DNA of 64,000 bases from Acidobacteriota bacterium. Lineage in GTDB: Bacteria > Acidobacteriota > Terriglobia > Terriglobales > SCQP01. Both the position numbers and the translations under genes were made by a program. The stretch's first letter is position 1. Each line of letters opens with the position of its first letter. Below, in pieces: positions 23,425-32,811 of the stretch. The stretch covers positions 248,001-312,000 of the forward strand of contig SCQP01000014.1 in assembly GCA_004299485.1 (NCBI GenBank), read 5' to 3'. The notes beneath the pieces are model-generated. The model was not told the origin of the DNA, ran no database searches, and worked only from the letters and a program-made list of their open reading frames with translations.

Positions 23425-24327
23425 ATGAAGCGTTTGAGCCTGCTCCCCACCGCCGTCGCGCTCGCCAGTCTCCTGACGCTGGCCGCGGCGGCGCAATCCG
23501 CGGCGCCCGTACCCAAGGTCAGCGACATCCCGCTCGCCGGCAGCACGGCAGCGCGGCAGATGAACACGCCGCCGCCCACCGCGGCCAGGCAGGAGGTAAG
23601 CCCAACGCCAAATGCCGTACCAGCCTTCGTCGCACCCCCACCGGATAAGCCTGGGGACGAATCCGGGAGTTTCGCCGCCGCCGCTCCAGTGCCCACGCTG
23701 GCGCCCAAGCTGGCGGCCCGGCCAGCGCCGGCAATTCCGGTGAGCGCGGCAAGCACGGCGGCCCTGGTTGTGCCGCAGGGCACGCCGATTGCATTGCAAC
23801 TGGAAACTCAACTCAACACCCAGTACACCACCGTGGGTGACGGATTTGCGGCGCGCGTGATGACGCCGGTTTACTACCGTGGCCAGGAGGTGATTCCCTC
23901 GGGGGCGATTCTCGAAGGTCACGTGATGCATGTGCAGGATGCGCGGCCGGCGGTGAGCCAATCGGAACTACTACTCAAGCCGGACATGCTGGTGTTGCCC
24001 AGTGGTCAGCGCTATACGATCAGTGCCGAAGTGATCCAGGATGATGCTCATTCGGCGGCGCGCGTGGATACCGAAGGCATGCTGCGCGAACCGCGCGGAA
24101 TGCTCGCCTCCGACGTTCATCACACCGAAATCGGCGGCGTGGGCGGATTCATCGGCGGTGCCGTACTGGCTGGCGGGCAAGGCGCGATGGTAGGGGCCGG
24201 CTTGGGCGCGGCGGTGGCCGTGGGCATCTGGCTGGTGCGGCGGCGGCACCTGGTGCTCAATCCCGGCAGCCATCTCACCGTACGGCTGCAGCGACCGATT
24301 CAACTGCGGCTGGTTGCCTCGCACTGA
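23425..24327 (+). CDS. Secreted Pro/Ala-rich hypothetical protein with glycine-zipper-like segment
   Basis: A 300-aa protein with a signal peptide (about 1-23, ending AAAQSAAP). A proline-rich linker follows to about 115. The conserved part begins VPQGTPIALQLETQLN and includes GDGFAARVMTPVYY and IPSGAILEGHV. A glycine-rich hydrophobic stretch (GGFIGGAVLAGGQGAMVGAG) near 240-260 ends in a membrane-like helix. I know similar proteins only as uncharacterised acidobacterial envelope proteins. Its 3' end overlaps the convergent mntA by 28 bp. Confidence 0.8.
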   Translation: MKRLSLLPTAVALASLLTLAAAAQSAAPVPKVSDIPLAGSTAARQMNTPPPTAARQEVSPTPNAVPAFVAPPPDKPGDESGSFAAAAPVPTLAPKLAARPAPAIPVSAASTAALVVPQGTPIALQLETQLNTQYTTVGDGFAARVMTPVYYRGQEVIPSGAILEGHVMHVQDARPAVSQSELLLKPDMLVLPSGQRYTISAEVIQDDAHSAARVDTEGMLREPRGMLASDVHHTEIGGVGGFIGGAVLAGGQGAMVGAGLGAAVAVGIWLVRRRHLVLNPGSHLTVRLQRPIQLRLVASH

Positions 24328-24635
24328 CTTGCCGCGGTGGCTGGTTGGACGAGTTCGGTGTCGGCGCCCATCAGGCGGAGGAAGGTGGGCGAGAGGCGGC
24401 AGGCATCGACGATGTCTACTCGAAATGGGAGCGTGGAATCTTCAAAGGCTTCCTGGAGAAGGCGCAGAGTGTCCGCGCTCAGAGGCTCCAGACCATAGAC
24501 GGCGAGGTCGAGATCGGAGTAGGGGCGCGACTGCCCGCGAACACGGGACCCAAAGGCGCGCACTTCCCGGCCCCCAAGGAACTGGGCAACCAAGGCACGG
24601 ACGGTGGCCAACTGTTCCGACGTCAGGTCAATCAT
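24300..24635 (-). CDS. mntA: MNT-type nucleotidyltransferase, probable MntA antitoxin
   Basis: A minimal nucleotidyltransferase of 111 aa. The motif GSx10DxD is exact (GSRVRGQSRPYSDLD at about 34-48), followed by LAVYG. In known HepT/MntA modules this enzyme AMPylates a tyrosine of the HEPN toxin. Its ATG overlaps the stop of the upstream hepT by 8 bp, which is the usual operon layout. The start MIDLTSEQLATV is well placed; longer upstream frames are antisense artefacts. Confidence 0.85.
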   Translation of the reverse strand: MIDLTSEQLATVRALVAQFLGGREVRAFGSRVRGQSRPYSDLDLAVYGLEPLSADTLRLLQEAFEDSTLPFRVDIVDACRLSPTFLRLMGADTELVQPATAASQCEATSRS

Positions 24636-25047
24636 TGCGCTGCTCCAATGCCCGCAGGAGTGCGGCGGCATTAGCGGCGAAAGCGGGGATGAGCTCGTAC
24701 ACCTGTGCCGCAACTTCGGGAATATAGGTATGTGCCACCAGATTGCGCCCAGCGTGATAACGCATCCAAGGCTCGATCTCGGTGATGAGATGGTTTTCCG
24801 CAGCGAGGCGGAAGAGTTGGCGGCGGGATATGCCATCGACCGCGGAGGGAGAAAGGTTCGATCCCAGCCAGCGCTTCATAAATTTCCAGCATAGCTCGTA
24901 GGTAAATTCGAAGTGCTGAATGACACCGGCGCGCACCGCATTGCGCGCAGTGGCGTCCAGGGTGCGCATGAAAGTGGAATCTTCACTTTTGGCCAGCACT
25001 GCATCGAGGGCGCTAACGGCTTTAGCCAGACTGCCAAGATCGAGCAT
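24628..25047 (-). CDS. hepT: HEPN-domain protein, probable HepT toxin
   Basis: A helical 139-aa protein of the nucleotidyltransferase-substrate-binding/HEPN family. The RNase motif Rx4HxY is exact: RNLVAHTY at about residues 100-107, including the Tyr that MntA modifies. The FEFTYELCWKFMKRWL helix is also typical. It is first in a two-gene operon with mntA. It could alternatively be an inactive HI0074-type partner, but the intact motif favours a toxin. Confidence 0.86.
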   Translation of the reverse strand: MLDLGSLAKAVSALDAVLAKSEDSTFMRTLDATARNAVRAGVIQHFEFTYELCWKFMKRWLGSNLSPSAVDGISRRQLFRLAAENHLITEIEPWMRYHAGRNLVAHTYIPEVAAQVYELIPAFAANAAALLRALEQRND

Positions 25048-25053
25048 GAGTGG

Positions 25054-25059
25054 AGTATA
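25054..25059 (-). promoter_or_regulatory. -10 box (TATACT) of hepT-mntA, leaderless arrangement
   Basis: TATACT is followed by CCACTC and the ATG of hepT. There is no Shine-Dalgarno sequence, so a leaderless transcript is likely. Confidence 0.5.
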
Positions 25060-25279
25060 GACCCGGGAAGCACCGCCGCTCGATCGCGGTTGTGGGGAGG
25101 CACCGGGGCCCGAATTGCCGCGCGGCGCCGTAGACGGAATTTCCAGCGATGGCGGCCCGCCGTAGCGCGAAGATGTGGCCCAAGCCCTGCCCTTGCGGAG
25201 GTGTTCCGACTGGCGCGCGTCGATCCCAGCGACACTACCTCGTAACGGCGGGCGCTGGTCGCCGCCCGCGGAATCTTGT

Positions 25280-25285
25280 TATCAT
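25280..25285 (+). promoter_or_regulatory. -10 box (TATCAT) of the DUF1444-like gene
   Basis: TATCAT ends 7 nt before the ATG. The intergenic region it shares with hepT (about 245 bp) shows no other feature I can name. Confidence 0.35.
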
Positions 25286-25292
25286 CAGGGCA

Positions 25293-26078
25293 ATGACGCG
25301 CGACGAATTCGAGGCGAGTGCGCTGCTGCGTTTGCAGCATTTGTATCCGCAAGCCCGATTCCTCAAAGCAGGGCAACTGGAGATCGCCATTTTGCGGTCG
25401 CCTTCGGGGCGGCCGACGGCACACCGGCTGCGGCTGAGCCGCGCCTGGGCGGCGTTTTGCCAGAACGGCGAGCGCTTCGACATGGACACTTACCTGACGC
25501 GTGTGGTGGGGACGATCGAACACCGCGTTCCCGCAGACTGGGAAACGGCGCGGCCGCTGCTGTTCCCCAAGCTGCTTACTTCCGGCCTGGTGAAGCGGCA
25601 ACAGAAGCCGCTGTTTTACCCGTTGGCTGGTGAAGTGGGCTATGTGCTGACGTGCAGCGATTTCGATATCTGGATCACGCCCGAGCATTTGCAGACCTGG
25701 CAGATTCCGGAAGAATGCGTGCTTGCGGCGGCCATGGAAAACCTGGAGCGGCTTTGGAACGAAGCCACGGTTGTCGCCTGGACGATTCAGGACACCATTC
25801 GCGCCTTCCACGTCGAGATGGCGCATGGCCACAAGGCCGCCTTCGTGCTGGCGCCGCAGTTCCAGGAGCGGGCGGCGGAGCTGCTGCATACGGATGAACT
25901 TCTGGTTGCGATTCCCAATCGCAACTTCCTCGTGACCTTCGGCGCCGATGACGATGAGTTCATGCAGATTTTACAGCCGGTGGTGCGCAAAGAGGTGGCT
26001 GCCGGGTATCCGCTCAGCCGGCTGCTCATCCGCGTCTCGCCGGAAGGCTTCAGTCTCGATACCATGCCTACGGAGTGA
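25293..26078 (+). CDS. DUF1444-like (YtpQ-type) protein
   Basis: A 261-aa cytoplasmic protein without membrane segments. The layout agrees with the DUF1444 family as I recall it: an N-terminal domain, YPLAGEVGYVLTCSDFDIWITPE in the middle, and a C-terminal IPNRNFLVTFGADDDEFM strand-turn-helix. No function is established for the family. The ATG at MTRDEFEASALL was chosen; an upstream extension lacks support. It is followed by a separate promoter for the cyclophilin gene. Confidence 0.75.
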   Translation: MTRDEFEASALLRLQHLYPQARFLKAGQLEIAILRSPSGRPTAHRLRLSRAWAAFCQNGERFDMDTYLTRVVGTIEHRVPADWETARPLLFPKLLTSGLVKRQQKPLFYPLAGEVGYVLTCSDFDIWITPEHLQTWQIPEECVLAAAMENLERLWNEATVVAWTIQDTIRAFHVEMAHGHKAAFVLAPQFQERAAELLHTDELLVAIPNRNFLVTFGADDDEFMQILQPVVRKEVAAGYPLSRLLIRVSPEGFSLDTMPTE

Positions 26079-26088
26079 GTAGAGGATC

Positions 26089-26114
26089 TATAATCGGGGC
26101 GAATTCCTAAGGAG
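26089..26114 (+). promoter_or_regulatory. Promoter -10 (TATAAT) and ribosome binding site (AAGGAG) of the cyclophilin gene
   Basis: A perfect TATAAT is followed 14 nt later by AAGGAG, which lies 7 nt before the ATG. This is a conventional leadered gene, in contrast to several neighbours. The -35 region is weak. Confidence 0.6.
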
Positions 26115-26121
26115 ACCCCCG

Positions 26122-26778
26122 ATGCGTACCTCTCGCAGTTCCCTGCCCCGCACGGTTGTCACGTTATTCGCAGCGCTTGCGTGCGCGCTCACACTCAGCG
26201 CACAACACCGTTCTGCGGCCAGGAAAGCCGCGGCGCCGGTCCGGCTCAGGCCGGGCACGTACGCGGTGTTTTTGACCAGCAAGGGTTCGTTTACCGCACA
26301 GCTCTACCCCAAGCAGGCGCCCAAGGCGGTCGCCAACTTTGTCGCGCTGGCGGAGGGTAAGCAACCGTACAAGAATCCGCTGACCGGCATGCTCTCGTCG
26401 GCGCCGTTCTACCGCAATCTACTGTTTTTCCGGACGATACCGGGCTACATGATCCAAACCGGCGATCTGCTGAATGACGGCACCGGCACGACCGGCTACC
26501 AGCTTCCCCTCGAGAAAAACAATCTCACCTTCCAGCAGGCGGGGCGCATGGCGCTGGCGCAGATTCCCGGCGAAACCACCTCGCGCGGCGCCGAGATCTT
26601 TTTTACCCTGGAGCCGGTGCCGCAGCTTGACAAGGAGGGGTTCCTCATCATCGGGCAGATCGTGGCAGGCATGGATGTGGCCAAGGCGCTCTCCACCGGG
26701 CCGCGCAAGGCCGGATACAAGGACCGGCCGCAGTATCCACCCATCCTGCACAATGTGAGGATCGAGGTAAAAAACTAG
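26122..26778 (+). CDS. Exported cyclophilin-type peptidyl-prolyl isomerase
   Basis: A signal peptide (about 1-27, ending CALTLSAQ) precedes a cyclophilin domain. Conserved parts are GSFTAQLYPKQAPKAVANFVALAEG, FFRTIPGYMIQTGD and the C-terminal GFLIIGQIVAGMDVAKAL. Some canonical active-site residues are replaced (FFRTIPG in place of FHRVIPGF), so activity may be low. It probably folds proteins in the periplasm. It is convergent with tpx. Confidence 0.9.
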   Translation: MRTSRSSLPRTVVTLFAALACALTLSAQHRSAARKAAAPVRLRPGTYAVFLTSKGSFTAQLYPKQAPKAVANFVALAEGKQPYKNPLTGMLSSAPFYRNLLFFRTIPGYMIQTGDLLNDGTGTTGYQLPLEKNNLTFQQAGRMALAQIPGETTSRGAEIFFTLEPVPQLDKEGFLIIGQIVAGMDVAKALSTGPRKAGYKDRPQYPPILHNVRIEVKN

Positions 26779-26866
26779 CGGATCAGCGATTCAGCGGCTC
26801 AGCCGCGCGGACAGCCATAGGGTGCGCCGCGAAACCGCTGATACGCTGACCCGCTGAGCCGCTAGT
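26776..26866. repeat. Inverted pair of 8-nt tandem repeats between convergent genes (possible bidirectional terminator)
   Basis: The left arm reads AGCGGATC, AGCGATTC, AGCGGCTC. The right arm reads CCGCTGAT, ACGCTGAC, CCGCTGAG. The two arms are imperfect reverse complements over about 29 bp, separated by about 33 bp. The right arm supplies the tpx stop codon. Confidence 0.7.
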
Positions 26867-27386
26867 TCAGCAGCGACTTCGCTACCGCGAGAGCGGCGTC
26901 GTACTGGGGGTGCTCGCCGATTTCGGGAACGTATTCGGCGTAGCGGATGGTGCCACCGCCGTCGACCACGAAGACGGCGCGCGATTCCAGGTGCAGCTCC
27001 TTGATGAAGGTGCCCATGGCCTGGCCGAACGAGCCGGTCTGGTAGTCCGACAGGGTCTGCACGTTGGTCGCATTGGCGGCGCCGCACCAGCGCTTCTGCG
27101 CAAAGGGCAGGTCGGCGCTGACGGTGTAGACCTTGACCTTGTCGCCGAATTTGCCCGCCTCTTCGTTGAAGCGCTTGGTCTGTAGGTCGCAGACCGGGGT
27201 ATCGAGCGAGGGCACAACGCTGAAGATGCGCACCTTGCCGGCGGTATCGGCCGCGGTCACCGGCTTGAGGGAATTGTCCACCAGGGTGAAGTCCGGCAGC
27301 TTATCGCCGGCTTTGCGCACCGGGCCCACGAGGGTGAGCGGGTTGCCTTTCATGGTGGTGGCTTTGGGGCGTTCGACTGGGTTCAT
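26862..27386 (-). CDS. tpx: Thiol peroxidase Tpx
   Basis: An atypical 2-Cys peroxiredoxin that reduces organic peroxides. The peroxidatic Cys66 is in SLDTPVCDLQTKRF and the resolving Cys101 in KRWCGA. LPFAQKRW between them is family-typical. At 174 aa it is of normal length. Stop and start codons place it 2 nt after mdh in the same operon. Confidence 0.95.
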   Translation of the reverse strand: MNPVERPKATTMKGNPLTLVGPVRKAGDKLPDFTLVDNSLKPVTAADTAGKVRIFSVVPSLDTPVCDLQTKRFNEEAGKFGDKVKVYTVSADLPFAQKRWCGAANATNVQTLSDYQTGSFGQAMGTFIKELHLESRAVFVVDGGGTIRYAEYVPEIGEHPQYDAALAVAKSLLN

Positions 27387-27388
27387 GG

Positions 27389-28318
<930 letters not shown>

Positions 28319-28360
28319 CTAGACTCCTCCCTTTTCCCTCTTCCCTTTTCCCTTGTTCCT

Positions 28361-29614
28361 TTAGCTTCTCCGCATGTTGGCCACAATGGCGGCAGCGAAT
28401 TCGCTCGTCTTCAGCTTGGTTGCGCCCTGCATCTGGCGCGCCAGATCGTAGGTCACCCGCTTCTGCTGGATGGCTTCGGCCAGGCCGTTTTCCACCAGCC
28501 GCGCGGCTTCGTGCCAGCCCATGGTGTCGAGCATCATCACACCGCTCAGAATCAGCGAACTGGGGTTGATCACGTCCTGGTTGGCGTATTTGGGCGCGGT
28601 GCCGTGGGTGGCCTCAAAAAAGGCGTACTCTTCGCTGACGTTGGCGCCCGGCGCCAGCCCCAGGCCGCCGACCTGCGCCGCGCAGGCATCGGACAGATAG
28701 TCGCCGTTCAGGTTGGTGGTGCAGATGACCTGGTAGTCGCGCGGCCGCAACAGGATTTGCTGGAACATGGAATCGGCGATGCGGTCATTGACCAGAATTT
28801 TGCCCGCCGGCAACTTGCCGTTATAGGGCGCCTGGCCCAGCTCGGCTTCCGTGACGCAGTGTTCGCGGAACTCCTGAGTGGCGACTTCGTAGCCCCAGTC
28901 GCGGAAGGCGCCTTCGGTGAATTTCTGAATATTGCCCTTGTGAACCAGTGTCACGACGCTGTGTTTTTGCTCGAGGGCATGGCGGATCGCCTGGCGCACG
29001 AGGCGCTTGGAGCCGGTCACCGATATGGGCTTAATGCCGACGCCGGAGTCGGCTCGGACATCCTTGCCGAATTTTTCGTGCAAGAACTGAATCAGTGCGG
29101 CGGCTTCGGGGGTGCCCTGCTTGAACTCGATGCCGGCGTACACGTCTTCGGTGTTTTCGCGGTAGATGATGACATTGACGGCGTCGGGATCTTTAACCGG
29201 TGAGGGCACGCCGGGGTAGTACTTTACGGGGCGGACGCAGGCGTACAGATCCATCTTCTGGCGGATGGTGACGTTCAGACTGCGAATGCCGCCGCCCACC
29301 GGCGTGGTCAGGGGACCTTTGATGGCGATGCGGAAATCACGCGCCGCCTGGACGGTATCTTCCGGCAGCCATTCGCCAAAGCGCTGAAAGGCCTTCTCGC
29401 CTGCGAACACCTCAAACCAGGCGATCTGGCGATTGCCGCCGTAGCTTAACTCGACGGCGTTATCCAGAACCGGCTGGGTAGCCCGCCAGATGTCAGGGCC
29501 GATGCCATCACCCTCGATATATGGGATGACGGGATGGTCCGGCACGAGGAAGTGGCCTTTGTCTGCCTGCACGGCTTCGCCGCGCGGCACCTCAGATCCG
29601 TTGTAGCTGCGCAT
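28361..29614 (-). CDS. icd: Isocitrate dehydrogenase (NADP-type)
   Basis: The TCA-cycle enzyme of 417 aa. [13 protein letters not shown] starts the domain, the substrate loop is [19 protein letters not shown], and [14 protein letters not shown] is the conserved middle block. [17 protein letters not shown] closes the nucleotide site. The start [12 protein letters not shown] has AGGAG upstream. It is directly upstream of mdh, so TCA enzymes are clustered. Confidence 0.95.
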   Translation of the reverse strand: MRSYNGSEVPRGEAVQADKGHFLVPDHPVIPYIEGDGIGPDIWRATQPVLDNAVELSYGGNRQIAWFEVFAGEKAFQRFGEWLPEDTVQAARDFRIAIKGPLTTPVGGGIRSLNVTIRQKMDLYACVRPVKYYPGVPSPVKDPDAVNVIIYRENTEDVYAGIEFKQGTPEAAALIQFLHEKFGKDVRADSGVGIKPISVTGSKRLVRQAIRHALEQKHSVVTLVHKGNIQKFTEGAFRDWGYEVATQEFREHCVTEAELGQAPYNGKLPAGKILVNDRIADSMFQQILLRPRDYQVICTTNLNGDYLSDACAAQVGGLGLAPGANVSEEYAFFEATHGTAPKYANQDVINPSSLILSGVMMLDTMGWHEAARLVENGLAEAIQQKRVTYDLARQMQGATKLKTSEFAAAIVANMRRS

Positions 29615-29630
29615 GAATCTCCTCTTACGG

Positions 29631-29837
29631 TCAACGGCCACGGCCGCCTGAGCTCTGCCCTTCACGCCGGAGGTGATGCTGCAACGTCTGCCCTACGCGA
29701 GCGCCAAGCAGCAGCAGCACACCAATCACGGCCAGACCCAGGCCCCAACTCAGTGAGCCCACCCAGATGCGCATAGCAACTCCGATTAGCGCCAGAATGA
29801 GCCCAACCCAATATAGTAGCGGAAAAAGAAATTTCAC
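29631..29837 (-). CDS. Small two-helix membrane protein
   Basis: A 68-aa protein with two hydrophobic segments (about 4-24 and 28-46) and a basic, Gly/Arg-rich tail. Its ATG overlaps the glnE stop by 4 bp (ATGA), so it is translationally coupled to glnE. I do not recognise a family. It ends 16 nt before icd. Confidence 0.65.
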   Translation of the reverse strand: MKFLFPLLYWVGLILALIGVAMRIWVGSLSWGLGLAVIGVLLLLGARVGQTLQHHLRREGQSSGGRGR

Positions 29838-32476
29838 CCTAGAACACCCTGATAGATTTTACGCATGCGGCGGCGCACCGCGGCGATGCGTTCCGGCACG
29901 GTCGCCGCGCTGCGCGCGGCCGTGGGCAAGTCCGGATGCATACGCTCCAACCAGGCCCAGGCGCGTTCGATGGAAGCGCCGGAAGCTGGAACGGCAGCGC
30001 CGGCTTTGCCGGTAGCGACGCGTAGGGCGTGGTCAGCCGCACGCAAATACGATACCAGTCCGGCGACTTCGGCTTCGTCCAGTGCCTGCGCCCAGCCGGC
30101 GAGGCCGTCAGCGGCCGGGGTTGAACGGCCGGAGGACAACAATTTCCGGGAGAGAACAAAATCAGCATCATAGTAGCCACCGGGAACGGTTTTGAGGCCC
30201 CAATTGCCGGGATGGCCTTCCTGTTCGATGCGTTGGCGCAACACCTTGATTTCAGCCACGGATACCTCCTCCGGAAAGCGCCGCCGCAGAGCCTCCTGGA
30301 TTCCAGCCAGGGTAGTGTTGCCGGTCGCTTTGTCGCCGGCCACCTGCCGCGCCTTGAGATAGCTCAGGGCTTCCCACACGCTCGCTTTTTGCTCAAAGTA
30401 GCGCGCGAGGCTGGCGGGGGTCTGGACCAGCTCGCCTTCCCGGCCACCGGGACGCAAGCGCACATCGACTGGGTAGAGGGCACCAGCCTGGGTATAGGCG
30501 GTCATGACCTCAATCCAGCGGACCGCGAGTACCGCGGCGGCTTCGCGCTCCTCGGAGGCAGCGACGAAAACAACATCGACATCGGATAGAAGGTCGAGTT
30601 CCCCGAGTCCCAGGCGCCCTAGGCCGAGAATCGCCAGACTGGGCGCGGGCGGGAGCGTGGTGGCGGCCATGGCGAGACCGGCGCGCAAGGCTGCTTCCGC
30701 CAGGCGTGTCTGCGCAGCCAGGCTGGCGCTGATATCCGACTTTTCGCTCCACTCCCGTGCGAGCAGGCGCAGCAACTCGGCTTGTTGCCAATAGCGCAGC
30801 GCAATCATGCTCTGGTTCAGGGTGGAAGCCGGCAGCGGCGCGGGGGCCGATGCCTGACCGAACGCCTGCGCCAGCATGGGCCGCCGGATCAGAACTTCCG
30901 CCGCCCAGTCGCTGGTCTCCAAAAGCAGCGCCGCTTGCTGGAGGGCAACGGCGGGCAATTGCGCCCAGTCGCGGATGCCGTCGGGCCAGGTGGCCAAGCT
31001 CCGCTCCAGACGGCGCACCTGGCGCTCGCCATGCGAACTGAAGCGCACGCCGGCGGGCCAGGGCTGAGACGCGGCCACGGGGTCTGAGGGCACGGCCGGC
31101 GCCACCGCGCGATCCAGGTAGTGAGCGTAGAGGGCCCGGACGGAACCCATTTGCGCTGCCACAGCTAGCCCTGCATTGGGAACATGGAGACTTCGGGAAA
31201 GGGCCCTCAACCGCTCGGCACGTGTGGGCAAGGTGTGGGTTTGCTGGCCCAGCCACAATTGCAGCCGGTGTTCTGTATGCCGCAACAAAGTGTAGGCCGC
31301 AGCCAGGACTTGCCATTCCGTTCCGCTGATGCGACCGGCGTCGTGCAGGCGTTGCAGCGCCTGTAAGGTATGGCCGTTACGCACCCACGTGTCCTGGCCA
31401 CCATGCAGCCGCTGCCAGTATTGCGTCAGGAACTCGATATCGCGAATGCCCCCGGCATCGAGCTTCACGTCCACTTCGTTACGCCGCCGGCCGATAGCGC
31501 GGGAGTGGCGCAAATGCGCACTGATGGCCTGACGCGAGGCGCGCACACCCTCGGCGATGCGTGCTTGCTCGGGAGGTGAGGGATAGATCGTGCTCGAAGC
31601 CGCCGCAAGCATCTGGTCGGCGAGCTCGCGCGACCCGGCGGCGCCGCGTGCCCGCACCAGCATCTGCAGCTCCCACTCGCGCGCCTCGGTGTGGTAATAG
31701 CGCTGCAGTTGGGGCAGCGACTGGACCAGCTCGCCTTCCCGCCCACCGGGACGCAAGCGCAGGTCGACGCGATAGGCCGCGCCCTCCAGCGTGGATTGTG
31801 AGAGGTAGCGCACCAGGATTTGCGCGAGGCGGGTGAAAAACTCGGCGTTCGTGAGACTTGCGGGGCCACCCGCAGTTCGCCCCTCTCCCGCATAGGCAAA
31901 CATGAGGTCAATATCGGAGCTGTAGTTCAACTCGGCACCGCCCAGTTTTCCCAGCGCCAGCACCGCCATATCGGCACCTGCACCGGTACTGGTGCGGGGG
32001 GTACCCCATTGCCCTACCAGCTCGTTCCAGGACCAGACGTAGGCCTGCTGCAACACGGCATCGGCGAGATCGCTCAGCTCGCGCGTGGTTTCCGCTAGGC
32101 CCGCGAGGCCCTGCAAATCACGCAGCGCAATGCGCAGGTACTCGCGGCGTTTAAAGCGCACGAGGCCGCGGGAGCGTTCCGCAACCGGAAGCGGGGCCGT
32201 AAACGTGGCCAACGAAGCGGCCCACTCGTCAGCGGCGCGCCCGGGACGGTCGCGTTCGGCCGCCAGCCAGAGCAACCATTCCGGGTAGCGCAGCAGCGCC
32301 TCGGTCAGGTACTCACTGCCGGCGAGAAGGGTCACCAGCGCCTGCGCCAGGCCGCGATCCTGATGGAGCGCCTCGCGGACCTCGCCTGGCGCAATCGCCA
32401 AAAGGCGCTCCAGGCCGGAGGCCGCGGCGGCCGGGTCGGCGGTGAGGTCGACGCGCACAGCCAGGCTGGTGGGCAT
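29834..32476 (-). CDS. glnE: Glutamine synthetase adenylyltransferase/deadenylylase GlnE
   Basis: An 880-aa regulator of glutamine synthetase. The N-terminal deadenylylase domain has LGKLGGAELNYSSDIDLMF near residue 170, and the C-terminal adenylyltransferase domain has LGRLGLGELDLLSDVDVVF near 620. Both contain the paired aspartates of the nucleotidyltransferase fold. DVRLRPGGREGELVQ (C-terminal half) and DLRLRPGGREGELVQ (N-terminal half) are near-identical internal copies. It is followed by a small membrane protein and icd. Confidence 0.95.
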   Translation of the reverse strand: MPTSLAVRVDLTADPAAAASGLERLLAIAPGEVREALHQDRGLAQALVTLLAGSEYLTEALLRYPEWLLWLAAERDRPGRAADEWAASLATFTAPLPVAERSRGLVRFKRREYLRIALRDLQGLAGLAETTRELSDLADAVLQQAYVWSWNELVGQWGTPRTSTGAGADMAVLALGKLGGAELNYSSDIDLMFAYAGEGRTAGGPASLTNAEFFTRLAQILVRYLSQSTLEGAAYRVDLRLRPGGREGELVQSLPQLQRYYHTEAREWELQMLVRARGAAGSRELADQMLAAASSTIYPSPPEQARIAEGVRASRQAISAHLRHSRAIGRRRNEVDVKLDAGGIRDIEFLTQYWQRLHGGQDTWVRNGHTLQALQRLHDAGRISGTEWQVLAAAYTLLRHTEHRLQLWLGQQTHTLPTRAERLRALSRSLHVPNAGLAVAAQMGSVRALYAHYLDRAVAPAVPSDPVAASQPWPAGVRFSSHGERQVRRLERSLATWPDGIRDWAQLPAVALQQAALLLETSDWAAEVLIRRPMLAQAFGQASAPAPLPASTLNQSMIALRYWQQAELLRLLAREWSEKSDISASLAAQTRLAEAALRAGLAMAATTLPPAPSLAILGLGRLGLGELDLLSDVDVVFVAASEEREAAAVLAVRWIEVMTAYTQAGALYPVDVRLRPGGREGELVQTPASLARYFEQKASVWEALSYLKARQVAGDKATGNTTLAGIQEALRRRFPEEVSVAEIKVLRQRIEQEGHPGNWGLKTVPGGYYDADFVLSRKLLSSGRSTPAADGLAGWAQALDEAEVAGLVSYLRAADHALRVATGKAGAAVPASGASIERAWAWLERMHPDLPTAARSAATVPERIAAVRRRMRKIYQGVLG

Positions 32477-32490
32477 GAATAAAGGGTACA

Positions 32491-32518
32491 GGGATCAGGG
32501 GCCAGGGGCCAGGGGCGG
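32491..32518 (+). repeat. Short tandem repeat, four 7-nt units (GGGGCCA)
   Basis: Units read GGGATCA, GGGGCCA, GGGGCCA, GGGGCGG. It lies just upstream of glnE on the far side of its promoter. Confidence 0.7.
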
Positions 32519-32553
32519 TGGAGGGCTCTGCCGATTCATCGCGGGCGCCCAGC

Positions 32554-32641
32554 CGGGCTTCGCCCGCAAACGACGCACAGCGTCGTTTGCCCCGCTCTCT
32601 TTGGCCATTAGTCCGCTCCGCTGGGGTCTCCTGTGCCCCAG
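32554..32641. repeat. Three hairpins upstream of selC
   Basis: Perfect inverted repeats CGGG-CTTCG-CCCG, AAACGACGC-ACA-GCGTCGTTT and CTGGGG...CCCCAG follow one another between glnE and selC. They may be an intergenic repeat element or processing and termination signals. No coding frame is convincing here. Confidence 0.6.
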
Positions 32642-32668
32642 CTCCGCTGCTTCGCTACAATTTAAAAC

Positions 32669-32763
32669 GGAAGCGCATGTGGCCGGGTGGCTGCCCTGGT
32701 CTTCAAAACCAGTGCGGCGTCCATTGGGCGTTGGATCGGTTCGACTCCGATGCGCTTCCGCCA
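32669..32763 (+). tRNA. selC: tRNA-Sec (anticodon UCA), selC
   Basis: A 95-nt selenocysteine tRNA with encoded CCA. The acceptor stem has 8 bp (GGAAGCGC with GCGCTTCC) and the T arm 5 bp (ATCGG-TTCGACT-CCGAT). This gives the 13-bp stack typical of bacterial tRNA-Sec. The D arm is a 6-bp stem with a 4-nt loop, the anticodon loop is CTTCAAA with TCA at 32703-32705, and the variable arm is long (GCGTCC-ATT-GGGCGT). The extra acceptor pair and the UCA anticodon rule out tRNA-Ser and tRNA-Leu. It reads the UGA in the AhpD-like gene at 4.7 kb. Confidence 0.96.
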
Positions 32764-32811
32764 ATGCTTGGACACGGGACCAAATCCCCGTTGGTGGCGT
32801 CTAAGGGAGTG

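Noticed and set aside
25149-25230. KPCPCGG peptide upstream of the DUF1444-like gene, recalling a SEC-C zinc motif
   Set aside because: The motif is incomplete, the extension has no good start, and the conserved protein begins at the later ATG with its own -10 box.
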